A stretch of DNA of 64,000 nucleotides from Clitopilus passeckerianus (taxonomy: Eukaryota > Basidiomycota > Agaricomycetes > Agaricales > Entolomataceae). This document shows positions 22,701 to 33,885 of the stretch, one piece after another. The notes under the pieces were generated by a model, which had not been told where the DNA came from, ran no database searches, and saw only the letters and a program-made list of their open reading frames with translations. The stretch covers positions 248,001-312,000 of the forward strand of contig CALYLX010000140.1 in the NCBI GenBank assembly GCA_944990035.1. The letters run 5' to 3'. Made by a program: the position numbers and the translations under genes. Positions within the stretch are counted from its first letter, which is position 1. Every line of letters begins with the position of its first letter.

Positions 22701-23349
22701 CTCTCGTGTTCAGGACTGAATTAACGGGATGAGATTGTGGCAACGAGCATCGGAGCGCCTAAGGCGAAATATTTTGTGAGGTTTGTCAGAAAGATAATCG
22801 GTGTTGGAGGCTATCGAGAGATATAGGCCGTCGTCGAGACAAGGAGACATACCGAGGGCGGTGGGCGAGAGATGCAACGGGATCGGGGGAGACGAATTAC
22901 GGGGAAAGTTGTAAGGGGAAATGGGAAAAAAAATTGTTTGTGTTGTTGTTGACGGGGACGGCCCTGATGTGAGAGAAGATGAGACGAGAAAGCGATTGAC
23001 ATTCAATCTACGAGCTATGGTGGAAGATTGAAGGCAAAGGAAGGCGTTCTACGAGGGTTATGAGGTCAAGTATGCGCTAATAGCTTAATGCGGGGAAGTT
23101 TAGAATGGAAAAATGGAAAACTAGGAAAAAAAAACGAAATCATAAGGAGATCTAGTGGGCCAGATCTAGGGGACTGATGATATGATTAGATAATTTGTTG
23201 ATTTATCGGTGTTTACCGAGCTGTCGGTTATCAAATATCTGGTTTGAATAGGAGCGCTGTGATTGGTTGGAGCTACTCTGTTATCTAGTCAAGGACTGCC
23301 AGCAATACAGTCACCCTCTTCTGATTCTGAAGCAGGCGAACTTGCAATC
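19772..23349. other. 3.6-kb non-coding region upstream of the GATA gene
   Basis: No frame here is supported on either strand, which is long for this otherwise gene-dense window. It probably holds the lunapark 3' UTR and an extended promoter and 5' leader of the two-finger GATA gene. Purine or pyrimidine tracts and several TTATC/GATAA cores occur (for example near 20100 and 20226). One exact ATCWGATAA element lies at 21589-21597. Non-coding transcripts cannot be excluded. Confidence 0.5.
21589..21597 (+). promoter_or_regulatory. candidate Urbs1/SRE-type GATA site (ATCTGATAA)
   Basis: Exact match to ATCWGATAA, the extended site bound by fungal siderophore-repressor GATA factors. It lies 1.75 kb upstream of the gene for such a factor. 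About one match is expected by chance in 64 kb on both strands, so alone this is weak; a second match lies inside the gene. Confidence 0.3.
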
Positions 23350-26300
23350 ATGTCTCCCGTCGTCCTAGAGTCTCCTTCAGTTCATCCTCAGTTACCTTCA
23401 TCTTCTCAGGAATATACTTTCTCAGCTTCTAATAATGCTTCATCGACGGCGACGACAACAACGATGTCGGCTACACAGGGCTCATCGTCACCGAACAATG
23501 CATCTCCTGCTCGTTCACCTTGTGTAAACTGCGGTACTCTACAGACACCGCTATGGAGACGAGATGCAGACGGTAATCCAATCTGCAATGCTTGTGGTGA
23601 GTGTTTAAGAGTTTCATCTTACTCAACGCGTGTATCTCTTTCAACTGGACGCTCACCTCCTGTCTCGCCACCAGGTCTCTATCAAAAATCAAGATCTATG
23701 CCTCGTCCTTCAGCTTTGGGACGCACTCCACCACCGTTATCCTCAAATAACGCTGCTCCTACCACCAACGGCTCTACCTCAAACAACTCGCCCTCAGAGT
23801 CCCAATCGTCGCCGACGATGCATCCACGCCATGCCGCATCAAAACCGCTCACCAAGGCGCTTCTAAAACAACAGCATCAGCAACAAAACGCCTCTTCCGC
23901 GCCCTCACCGTCTGCTCCGTCTCAGACGACCGCGCCACATTCCGGTGGCACGTGTCCTGGCGACGGAAGGTGCGATGGTACGGGAGGCACCGATGCCTGT
24001 GCTGGGTGTCCCACCTACAACAACTCCTTGGCGATTTCGGCGCGTGCGGCAGCATCAGGAGGTAATAAAGACGCAGATGGAGATGACGTTGAAATGTCAT
24101 CGTCCGTTCCATCCGCCTCCGAACCTCAACCTTCTACGGCTACCACCACCACCACCTCTGCAAACCCGACTGCGCCTGCAACAACGCAGGAAGCTATCAA
24201 TATGGCGATGTCTCAAATCTCCTCTATTGAAGCACAGGAGTCGGCAGCTGCAGCTGCTCTCGTCGCAGCGGGCGTGCTAAACCAGGCCTCTCCTGCGGGA
24301 GGGCCTGCCGCTGAGGGGAACCAGCAATCAGAAGGTGGGGATGCACCCATTCACACATCTGCTACTGGCCCAACTACCGATCCTTCAGGTGGTATTATTC
24401 TCGGCCCTGCTGGACTCGGGATCGGGATGTTGGGTAACCCGAATGCCGCGGCGATCATCGCCCAGCAACAGGCGCAAGCTCAACAACTTGCGCAACAAGC
24501 TGCGAATGGCGGCGCTGCTGTGCAGCAAGGGCAAGCAGGGAGGAAGGTTCGAGCCGCCGTTGGTGCATTGAGTTGTGCCAACTGTGGTACCAGCACGACC
24601 CCGCTTTGGAGAAGAGACGACGTTGGCAACAATATTTGCAATGCATGTGGTACGTCTCGTTTCTGTTTCTACTCTTCTTCCCTTTCATCCTTCACTATCT
24701 ACCCATCGTCCGCCTCGACGCGATTGACGCGTTTTTGGCTGGCGTCGCTATCCTACCCACTCTATCTCCGTGCGATTACACGTGGTGCCTGGCATCTACA
24801 AGCCTCATTGCAAAGCGCGTCTGTCTGACTGCCACGTAGCACCTCCCGTTGACCAATTTAGATCCCACCCTTCCTTTCCCACCGTCTGAGCTTACCCTTC
24901 TCTTCGTTGTTATTCGGGACTCCTTCGGAATTAGTCGGAGTTCACACGCGAAGTCGAAGCCTGACATACAACGTGATCGCGTTTCGCTTTTGGGGTCGTT
25001 CCCAAGATGTGAGGCGGATGGCGATATGCGGTTTGGATTGCGTTGGCCCGTGTTTGTGGCAGCGCGTAATCAATCGCCGCAAGGGGGTGGGGTGGGATAC
25101 TTTGTCGACATCCCTGAGACCAAGTTGGTCGACGATGGGTAGGAGGGACTCAAGGAATCTAATCAGATAACCCACTGTCTTCACCGTCTTCTCATTCTGT
25201 TGGTTGAACTATTATCGAAATTCAGTGTGCTAATTATTTTGCTTTTGTCTTGAATAGGTCTGTACTTCAAGCTGCACGGCACTCATAGGCCCAACAGCAT
25301 GAAAAAATCAGTCATCAAGCGGCGAAAGCGCGTTCCAGCTGCACCTGGTGCAGGTGGTGTTACTTCAACAACCACTTCTCCCACTCACCTCTCTGCTCCC
25401 CCTACTCACCACCTAGGCCACGTTCGTCAACGCTCGGAAAGAATGAGCGATCAAGCTGCTGCTGAGGCACTCGTCGCTGTCGGGGCTGGAAGGCTCGGAA
25501 ACGGTCACCACCCCAGCCACGGACGAGATAGCGAATTTGACGACGAAGATGATATGATGGACGAGGACGGTGAAGGCGAGGAAGACGACGAGCTCGCTGA
25601 CGGTGAGCCTCCCCGCAAGAGGCGCAACATCCGCCGAACTGGAGGTGCCGGTCCCAATGGCATGCGCAAGACTCGCAGCCAGTCTGGTCTCTCATCTGCC
25701 AATGACCGACGCAGCTCGAGCGTGGGTGGGCGTGACTTGAGGAAGAGGAGCAGGGTTGCCGCCGCGGAGGGTCAGCCTGGATGGGCTACCGATGGTGCGG
25801 AGAGCAACGGCACAGCTAGTGGTAGGGCAGAGAGCCCTCAGCAGCAGATGGCCGCTATGAGGAGGCATCATAGTCAACCTCACTTCCAGCATTTGCATGG
25901 TCACTACAACCCGAATATACACCCCTCCCTTCAAGATCCGAACGGACGGTTGGAGCTTCCACCTCTCTCCGCCTTCAACGGCCTCCCTCCTTTCCCTGGC
26001 CTTCCTGGATATCACCATCAGCCTTCGTCATACATCCGTTCTGGTGCGCCCTCACGAGCTGGCTCGCCTTTCCCCACCGACATGATGGTATACCTCAATC
26101 CATCTCCCATTCCCACCATGCAAGACCTCGAACGCCACTACCTTGAGCTCGCGGAGCAGAAGAGAAAGATGGAGGAGATGGTCGAACGGACGAGCCAGAT
26201 GATGGCAGGCGTCAGGAAGGGCATTGAAGAGATGCAGTCGAAGCAGGAGGAGCTTCAGCAACCTCCCAGGAGTCAGAGTCCTCAGCAGCAGAAGAGCGCC

Positions 26301-26534
26301 AGCAGCCAGAGCCCACCCAGGCCTGGTTCGAGGGGTGTCACGAATACTAGCCCCAGGATTCCCAGTCCTCTCGGTAGTCCCCGCGTTCTTACGTCCGAGC
26401 AGGAGAAGGAGAGCCAGGAAGCACAGGCTGCTCAGGACAAGATGGCCGAGGCCGTCCCATTGAGGAGGTCAGGTGGCGCCATTCCCAGCGGAACGACGGT
26501 ATGGCAAGTTACACCCGCTGCAGAGGCAGCATGA
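23350..26534 (+). CDS. two-finger GATA factor, iron/siderophore repressor type
   Basis: Three exons (23350-23596, 23675-24649, 25258-26534) give 832 residues in phase. Two GATA fingers with 17-residue loops are present: [15 protein letters not shown]...CNACGLYQKSR (about residues 57-88) and [15 protein letters not shown]...[16 protein letters not shown] (about 380-410). Between them is the Cys-rich block [20 protein letters not shown], the hallmark separating Urbs1, SRE, SreA and Cir1 from other GATA proteins. In those proteins the block contributes to iron sensing and the protein represses siderophore and iron-uptake genes when iron is ample. A basic patch ([11 protein letters not shown]), an acidic patch ([17 protein letters not shown]) and a C-terminal coiled-coil-like region ([20 protein letters not shown]) follow. 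The start is the first ATG; an upstream exon is possible. The second intron is 608 bases and carries an ATCAGATAA. Confidence 0.9.
25162..25170 (+). promoter_or_regulatory. candidate Urbs1/SRE-type GATA site inside intron 2
   Basis: Exact ATCAGATAA (ATCWGATAA consensus) near the end of the unusually long intron of the two-finger GATA gene. It could serve autoregulation; this is inference only. Confidence 0.3.
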
Positions 26535-27589
26535 AGATAGTTCGACACCACCTTCACCCCAAAATCTGCGACATCTAGATCAACTCGACCTGACTCGATA
26601 TTTATCTCCCGTCATTGGCACGGCGTTGATACCCCCTTTCTCATCTCCGACTGCGACTACCTTCGCCCTCCTCCTTTCTACCCTTTGCCTTCATGGCTTT
26701 TTGTCTCTGCTTTCGTTGCTCGTTGCTTTGTGTTTTTGTCTCGTCGAACTATTTAACCATCATCGCCACCATCGCTGGTTGTTCTACTTCATTTTCCCTG
26801 CATCGGCGCTATACAGCCTAATGCGCAGCGGTGTACCTATATGTATTCTCATCTTATTCACTTGAGAGTTCCATCTTCTTTATAATTCTTTGATATGATC
26901 GTGTTGTTTTACTATATCTACTCCTGCACTGGTCGTTTATACGGCTGGTGGTTTCGGCTTAATTGTTCCCATATGTATTGGACCATCTTCATCTATATTT
27001 CTTGACCTACGCTGATATATATACGTATCTCTATAAAACATTTCTGGTCGTCGAAAGGACAGACGGACAGATGGGTCCCTTAGAGCTCCATCTTGCTATC
27101 TACCTTCGCCCGACCTGAAATATCATCACTCCGTGTATGCTCCCCTCATCGACCCCTTGTATACCTCCCGTTTCTATGCTCTCTATGTTATGCCTCACTC
27201 CATCCGCTCGTTACCTTCGCAGATTTCTTGTGTACATATTTTACATTCTTGATTTCGCAGTTCATTATTTTTGCGACCTTGTCTTGCTTGCCGCTTTGGC
27301 TTTCATCGTATATATTTAGTTTAGTATTCTACTTCCCCGATGAAAGTCTAGTAGTGTGGTCTTCTGGCTGCATATTTGATAATAAATGACTTCGCCCATA
27401 ATCAGTACTTGAATCATGCGTGATTGGAAGTAAGAGAGTGCCGTAAACTTTCCCCGAGGTGCACGAGGCCATTCTTGACTGGAACCATCATCTTCTCAGA
27501 GCTCCAAACACAAAATGTACTTGCTAGAAGGTAAGCTAACCGACGGTGTCTAGTGCAATTAATGTTTTTAAACCGCATCCTAGATAACT
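26535..27589. other. 3' flank of the GATA gene, T-rich
   Basis: The pyrimidine-rich tract right after the stop (about 26540-27330) fits a long 3' UTR. Frames found here encode only hydrophobic low-information peptides. No second gene is supported. Confidence 0.5.
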
Positions 27590-29299
27590 TCCCCCCTGAG
27601 GCACCGAGGCACCGAACCACCCGGCAGAGAAATCCTCAGCGTATGCCAGGATACGCGCCGCAATGACTGACCATTGCTCGCTCTAAGCGAGACCTTTTGA
27701 CTTGAAAGTGCCGACATAACATGCTTTCGAATATTTCTCGTCTTCCAGATGAGATACTCATGGAGATCTTGATCCTTGCCGTGCATACATCCACTGTGCC
27801 TAACGACCCAGGATTCACCCAGGAGTTCAACAACCATCGGATTCCCTATCTCCTAGCCACTCAAGTCTGCGCTCGTTGGCGTCGGGTATCCCTCAGATGT
27901 TCCAAGCTCTGGAGCAAGATACAGTACGCTGTGGGCCAGCCCATGCCCGTGTTAGACGAAACTTTTCGAAGATCCGGAGTACGACCGCTCACTGTTGGAG
28001 TAGAAGGTATCTACAGTTGTGCGGCTGCTCGGAAGGCAGGCGATATCCTAGCAAGACACCTAGCCGTGTTAAACATCTGGAATGCATTGATCCAGAGAAC
28101 GAGCAGGATCTTCTATATGGCCTCCGAAATGAGAAGACGCCCCTCCTTGAGACATTCTGCGTAGTCAGGAACGAGCGGCCCTATCGGATGGCACAAATTC
28201 CTTCCAATATCTTCCTCAGAAATGCCCCTCTGCTTCGATGCTTTCAGGCTCACAATTGCACTTTCCCCAACTCTACACCCCTTCCTATCGTGGCTTTCTC
28301 GACACTTCAGACGCTTGATATCAGATATGATATACCTCTCACTATCCAATCAACATGGACGGCTCAACCTCCTTCTTTCGCTCAAATCTTTTCTACCTTG
28401 CAACAACTTCCTCAGCTTCATCACCTAGAACTTCATAACACTTTCCGCCCATTAGGACGTGGTGACCTTGCGTTGTTTACCGCGAACGATCCTTTTATCC
28501 AGGTTCACTTCCCAAATCTCCACCTCGTCAGAGTAAATGATACCGAAATTTTCTGCATGCTTGCAACGTCAGTACGGAGTCCCCAGAACACGCAATGGAA
28601 CATAGGCGAACATCTGGAGGGAACACCGGGAGCAATTTCCCGACCTGAAGGTCATGCCACGACGGCAGCGGCCTCACTGGAAGTTCTTAGGCGCCGTTTT
28701 GCTGAAAATATTACCAGTATTTCTATCTGTCTCCCAGAAGCCGGGGCTGTTCCTCTGAGCGGCCTGGAACTCAGATCGTCAGGATATACTGGCCGTCCGA
28801 ACACTCCTGTCCTGTTGTCCTTCGCTGGAGAGTTCGGAGAGGAGCTAGTCAAGAAGCTCCTCCGCATACTACCCCTTCACCCTTGCCTTCACCACCTATC
28901 TCTCATGCATTACCAGCTTCCGTTTTCAAGCCAGGGAATATGGATGGGGCTTGGGCGCTGGGATACGCTCTCCACCCTTACTGTAGTTTCCACTCACCAA
29001 GAGCTGGATAGAGTGCTGTGTTATCCGCGAGCCTCGTCCGATTCGAGGGCTTCCCCTGCCGCCCAATTCTATTCCCCGATCTTCAATGCATTGTGCTGAA
29101 AGATTGGACCTTCAGATGGGGACATGAATTCGAACCAGAGTTACCAGACTCGGTGGGACTTGCGTTAATGGGAGATAGTTGCCATGTACGCTGGAACAGA
29201 GGATATGGGCCTTCAAAAGTAATATTCAAGTCTTGCAGGGGTGTCTCTTCTGGGATGTGTGCTCGCTTTTTCGGCCGGTCGTTTGCAATTTCTGGATAG
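27590..29299 (+). pseudogene. F-box-like protein, dead tandem copy
   Basis: Side-by-side reading with the downstream open copy shows the same order of segments. Here they lie in three frames. SRLPDEILMEILILAVH is the F-box-like core. The coding sequence shifts frame near 28055-28066, between GDILARHL and RVKHLEC. The homologue runs on as KTPLLETFCVV, FSTLQTLDIRY and HPCLHHLSLMHYQLPFSSQG. It shifts again near 29067-29075, where one missing T in TTCTATTCCCC separates AAQFY from FPDLQCIVLKDWTF. Upstream of the ATG the counterpart of the intact copy's coiled coil is still readable but has two in-frame TGA codons (27664-27666 and 27703-27705). It is clearly a decayed duplicate. Confidence 0.85.
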
Positions 29300-29572
29300 T
29301 ATATGGTGTCACGCCTGACCCGGATTCGTTTGTGTATGGAATCACACAAAACCCTGTCATTTTCAAGATTCTTGCATTGTTCCACCGAAGCGTCGAAGCC
29401 GATTTTGTGCATTTTTGCCATCGTTTCTTAGTTTCTATTCAATCACTTTCATCCTGAATACCCCACGTCATACCTGATGTACTTACAAGGAAATGTCTAG
29501 TAGTGCTGTCTATTCGTTTGTAGATGACCTAGCTCATTATTGTTCCTTGAACTTGTGAAAGTGAGGAATGAA

Positions 29573-31480
29573 ATGACCTACCGTAAACTCACCCTACACC
29601 GAGCGCGAGGCTATACACCTGTCGACTACCATCACTTGAATTCGAAAGGTCTAATGTTTAAGGAAAACGGGATGGATTTGCTACAAGGTAGCCGGGCTAA
29701 TAGTCCTTCGCGAACTAGCCATACTGACTTACCCTTCGTAGATGCCTTCCCTCCTGAAGTATTCGAAGCACCCAGTCACTCGCTACAGAAATGCTTAGCG
29801 TATGCCAGGATACAAGATGCAATCACCAGCCTAAAGGACACTATCGCTCGTTGCGAGCGGGATATTATCAGCTGGAAATCTCGACACAATACGCTGGCAA
29901 GCATCTCTCGCCTTCCAGATGAAATCCTAACGGAGATTCTAACGATTGTTGTCCATGCAAGCCCAACGACAATATATAACCGACAATCAGCCCCACATCG
30001 CCTGGCCACCCAGATCTGCACTCGCTGGCGTCAGGCGTCCCTTAGCTGCCCCCAGGTTTGGTCCAAAATCCAGTTGCCTGTTGACCAGAGTCTGTTGGAT
30101 GAAACCTTGCGAAGATCTGGGACCCATCCCCTTGCCGTTGAAGTATTCGACGGCTTCCAGAAAGAATCATCCAAAACGGCCGCATATTTCTTGGAAAAGC
30201 ATCTTTTCCGAATCCAACATCTTCAGCTCCACGGTACGACGAATTGGCGTCAGATCATGAAGGCTCTGGAACGTCAGGACGCACCTCTCCTCGAGACATT
30301 CAGCGTAATTATCAACCAGCGGTTTCCAATAATGCCAGAGATCTCCTTGGATCCCTTTTTGGGACTAGCCCCTCGTCTTCGATCCTTTCGGCTTCGCAAT
30401 TGCGGGTTTCTCGACGCGTATATTGCTATCGAAGCTTTCACCAAACTTCAGACGCTTGAGATCAGTTATGACGATCCTCTGAGCGAAAGTGCACCGTCGT
30501 TTCAGCTGCCTTCCTTGTCGCAACTCCTGTCTACTTTACGGCGACTCCAAGAAGTTCGATATCTCACGCTTCGCAACGCTTTCCCTCGGCCACAGGTCGG
30601 TGATTTCGCATCATTCTTGGCAAATGAGCCTGCCGTGGTCGATCTCCCGAATCTCGAGTCCGTCGAAGTGATTGCATGTATGGAAACATGCTATATGCTT
30701 GCCAAGTCGATAACGCATCCAGGGACTACGTGGTGGCGTATAGAAGAGTACTCTAAGAGTACTACAAGTATACCTACTCCGGGAATCCTGGGTCGTACTT
30801 TGAAAGAAGCCTTGCTGGAACATTTCGGCGGGCGTTTTGCAGGTAGTACTAGTATTGCCAGTCTCACGATTGGCTCCTTTTGGAAGGCGGGTGCTCCTCC
30901 TATGGGACACCTAGATTTTGGCACATCCACAGATCCCGGGCACCCGAGCATTCCTACTCTATTTTCCTTTGATGGAAAAACAGGAGTGGAGTTAGTCCAA
31001 AAACTCCCCCAGATACTGCCTTTAGACCACTTGTCGCTCTTGCGTTATGAGATGGTCCCTTTTTCAACCCAGGGGATTTGGAAGGCGTTTGGACAATTGC
31101 GTACTTTGTCCTCTCTCAGCATTGCCTATGGCACCTGCCCCGAACTGTTAGAAGTGTTATCTTCCCATCGGACCCTACCTAGTCCGGGTGCTTCCCCCAT
31201 CACTTCATTTTATTTCCCTGGCCTCCAGAACCTCGACCTCACGAATTGGACCTTCACATCTGACAACTTGGACGGTGGGGACGCCAGCGTGGTCGAACCC
31301 ATGCGAGGTAGCAATACTCCGCAAGTGGCCAGCATTACAAGATTGATAGATTCCTGTCAATCACGTTGGAAAGAGGGCCTAGGACCTCACAGATTAGAGC
31401 TGAAGTCATGTCGTGGCTTATCTTCTGAAGTGTGCACTCAGCTTCAACAGGTCTTTGGAGAAGCTTTAGTAATTTCATGA
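29573..31480 (+). CDS. F-box-like protein, open tandem copy
   Basis: One uninterrupted exon of 635 codons. An N-terminal coiled-coil-like helix (RIQDAITSLKDTIARCERDI) leads into the F-box-like motif LASISRLPDEILTEILTIVV and ICTRWRQASLSCPQVWSKI, the arrangement common in Agaricomycete F-box families. The rest contains repeated leucine-rich-like segments such as LAPRLRSFRLRNCGF, FTKLQTLEISYDD, EVRYLTLRNAF, LRTLSSLSIAYG and FPGLQNLDLTNWTF. The last 30 residues (GPHRLELKSCRGLSSEVCTQ) are matched in the dead neighbour. It is predicted to act as an SCF ubiquitin-ligase adaptor with unknown target. The start at 29573 is the first ATG of the frame, but the first 60 residues look poorly structured and translation may begin further in. 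Confidence 0.65.
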   Translation: MTYRKLTLHRARGYTPVDYHHLNSKGLMFKENGMDLLQGSRANSPSRTSHTDLPFVDAFPPEVFEAPSHSLQKCLAYARIQDAITSLKDTIARCERDIISWKSRHNTLASISRLPDEILTEILTIVVHASPTTIYNRQSAPHRLATQICTRWRQASLSCPQVWSKIQLPVDQSLLDETLRRSGTHPLAVEVFDGFQKESSKTAAYFLEKHLFRIQHLQLHGTTNWRQIMKALERQDAPLLETFSVIINQRFPIMPEISLDPFLGLAPRLRSFRLRNCGFLDAYIAIEAFTKLQTLEISYDDPLSESAPSFQLPSLSQLLSTLRRLQEVRYLTLRNAFPRPQVGDFASFLANEPAVVDLPNLESVEVIACMETCYMLAKSITHPGTTWWRIEEYSKSTTSIPTPGILGRTLKEALLEHFGGRFAGSTSIASLTIGSFWKAGAPPMGHLDFGTSTDPGHPSIPTLFSFDGKTGVELVQKLPQILPLDHLSLLRYEMVPFSTQGIWKAFGQLRTLSSLSIAYGTCPELLEVLSSHRTLPSPGASPITSFYFPGLQNLDLTNWTFTSDNLDGGDASVVEPMRGSNTPQVASITRLIDSCQSRWKEGLGPHRLELKSCRGLSSEVCTQLQQVFGEALVIS

Positions 31481-31762
31481 TGGCACACTTTACGAGACAA
31501 GGATCAATCATTACGAGCATTTCAGAATGTCTGTAAATAATTAGTGTGATTTTAACGATGTCTTGGCCCATTCAAAGTAACTCTACGAACATGACGCTGA
31601 CGGTGGCAGCGTAGGTCTTGAAAACAGAACTTGTGCTGTCCCTCCATAATTGCCAAATGGAGAATGCCTCATATTTGGCAAAAGCCCGGTTGGCAAACAG
31701 CCTTCAATCGAACGTGGCATCTGCTATTCCACAACATCAACCTAGCTTGCTTTTCTTGAGCC

Positions 31763-32632
31763 ATGTCCCATACTCACTCGCATGCACCGGGAGAGCCCTC
31801 TCACTCTCATGGACCCCCGCAGACACCCCAGAGTCCTCAAAGTCCCGGGATACCACCGCCTGACCCCGCATTGCAAGCTTTGATTGAGGCGGACTTCAAG
31901 CCAGTTCCTCTGACTCTTTCGGAGGATAGGCATACAACCTACTGCGAGAAGCACAAGAAGGACAAATGCGATGACTGTGGCGTTGACTTTGTTAACTTGA
32001 ACCGATTGGCGACTATCCTGGCGAATAACCCCAACCTTCTTTGCCCTCCACCTGGCCATATTGTCACCCAAAAGGTTACTCAGATCGTGACTGCAACGAA
32101 GGAAGATGGAAACGTACGTTATATCATCTTCTAGTCTCTTACTCTCTTCCTGACGAGTTATACAGAAACTATTCAAGTCTGGCATACATGATGCCGCTGT
32201 CACCCGATACACCGCTGCAGCTTCTGTCGCAGCCTCACGGCCACCCTGGGAGAACAATGCACTCATGCGTGAGGAATTGTCGACCGTGATCTCCAACCGC
32301 TCTGCATCCTACTTCGAGGCAGGGGACTACATCTCTGCTCTCGCAGATGCCGAACTGGTCATCTCGATACGGAAACCTTGGAGTAAAGGTCACTTCAGGA
32401 AGGCAAAAGCTCTTCTTGGACTGGGCAAGCTCGGAGAAGCCGCTGATGCCGTCCGACTTGGTCTCTCTTACGAGCCCGGTAATGCGGTATGTTTCTCCGT
32501 TCTTACTGCTAAGTACTTCACCTGATAAATGTTTTATAGGAATTGAGTTCATTCTTGTCTGAAATCGAGAGGGTAGACAAGAAGCGGCAAGAGGAGAAAC
32601 TCGAAGCCAGGTCAAAAGACGAGACTCAGTGA
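31763..32632 (+). CDS. Sec72-like TPR protein of the ER translocon
   Basis: Three exons (31763-32113, 32166-32486, 32540-32632) give 254 residues in phase. The N-terminus is His/Pro-rich. A segment CEKHKKDKCDDCGVDFVNLN precedes TPR-like helices: NKLFKSGIHDAAVTRYTAAA, LSTVISNRSASYFEAGDYIS and KGHFRKAKALLGLGKLGEAA. The order and the length fit Sec72, the cytosolic TPR subunit of the Sec62/Sec63 post-translational translocation complex, which binds Hsp70. No membrane segment is present, as in Sec72. A generic Hsp70/90 TPR co-chaperone is the main alternative, but the N-terminal Cys/His block before the TPRs favours Sec72. Confidence 0.75.
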
Positions 32633-33123
32633 TCCTTCACATTGTCAGCTGCACTTCGCTTTTCGGATATCACGTTCTGTATACTATTGCTCTTGGGAAT
32701 ATCATTCGCATTGTGCATTTCCGCGCTATCCTTCTGGTCCGCTTTTGTTCATTGACACCTACGCCGCAAAATGAAGTTCTGATCGTTCGGTCATGAACGT
32801 GGCGACATTAGACTCGGTCCACGTAACCAGCTGCAACTGGGACACTCATGCTGCTCAGCAGATTCAAAGGTGAGAGCTGCGTGACGACAATCCAAAATAC
32901 AGCTTGACAAATATCTTTGTTTCCAAAGGAATGGCTGCTGGAATACAGCGATCCTACTCGCTGGAGGTGAGGCGGCCCCTTGACTAACTCAATTGCTTAG
33001 ACATCTGGCATGGAAGCGGCGTTGACATCCAACCTGTTTTGTAGTGCTATTCCTAAAACTGACAGACAGGAAAGAACGATATAAATGCAAGAGGAAAGCA
33101 AGAAGACAGTATCAGGTCGCAAC
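32633..33123. other. intergenic with TATA box for the secreted protein gene
   Basis: A TATAAAT at 33080-33086 lies 38 bases before the chosen start codon of the next gene and overlaps an earlier in-frame ATG (33085). This argues that translation starts at 33124. Otherwise no feature is seen. Confidence 0.5.
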
Positions 33124-33885
33124 ATGCCCTCTATCGTATTAGCCGTACTTGGGGTTTCCTTCCTTGCCTTGGTCGGAATGGCCAACGCGTCTCCGCTCGC
33201 ATCAAGCTACACTGCTAAGGACCTTCTTGCTCGTTCCAGCACCACAACAGCATGGGTCCCCGACTGCTCGGAACCAGCTACCTCTCCCGACCCAAAGAAA
33301 TGGAGCACCACAGAATTCATCGACAAAACCTTCCCTGCCATCATCTCCCCCACCCCCATATTCTGGAGTGGCAACCACAGCGGACAATCCGTCGAAGCTG
33401 CCGCCATTAAATGCTCTTCTATCGTCAATGGAGGCACGTCTAACCAGCTGATGTGTAACGAGAAGAAGACACCATTTACCATGCCCGCCCCTGGGTCTGG
33501 AAAAGCAGGAAGTGACCTCTGGCATTATACGTCGAAGATCTTTGCGGAGAGAACGAAAGGGAAGGCGTATGTGGTGATTGATGATGCGTTTGTTTCCGGG
33601 GTCTGGTCGACGGTGGAGTTGCCTATTCTTAGAGCGAATAAGGATGTGAAGGTCGTGGTCGAGCTTGATCCGGGTAGTTGTAAGGAGACGTGTTGGTGGT
33701 ATTGTCCGAATGCCGGAGACTGCGAGGTATGCATTTCGAGCGCCTTACAAGCTATTTGACGCTGACATTCATGCTGTTTCAGGGTCTCTCCCCTTGTAAA
33801 TTTCACGTTCAGGTAGGTCGCTCATCATTGATGCATCTTTGATTTAAGAATTGACTCACCCACGCGTCTACAGGCCTCATCTTGA
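33124..33885 (+). CDS. small secreted cysteine-rich protein, CD38-like pattern
   Basis: Three exons (33124-33726, 33783-33812, 33874-33885) give 214 residues. Residues 1-22 form a signal peptide (hydrophobic VLAVLGVSFLALVGMANA, cleavage after ANA). The mature part has many Cys residues, with a cluster GSCKETCWWYCPNAGDCEG near the C-terminus. The core shows IFWSG, then DLWHYTSKIFAERTKGKAYV and GVWSTVELPILRANKDVKVV. This pattern, a Trp, then S-x-x-FAE, then a Trp-x-x-VEL motif, resembles animal CD38/ADP-ribosyl cyclases, where a Glu in SVEV and nearby Trp residues form the NAD site. The likeness is from recalled sequence and is not proof. It may act as an NAD(P)-cleaving secreted enzyme; otherwise it is an effector-like secreted protein of unknown role. 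Confidence 0.55.
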
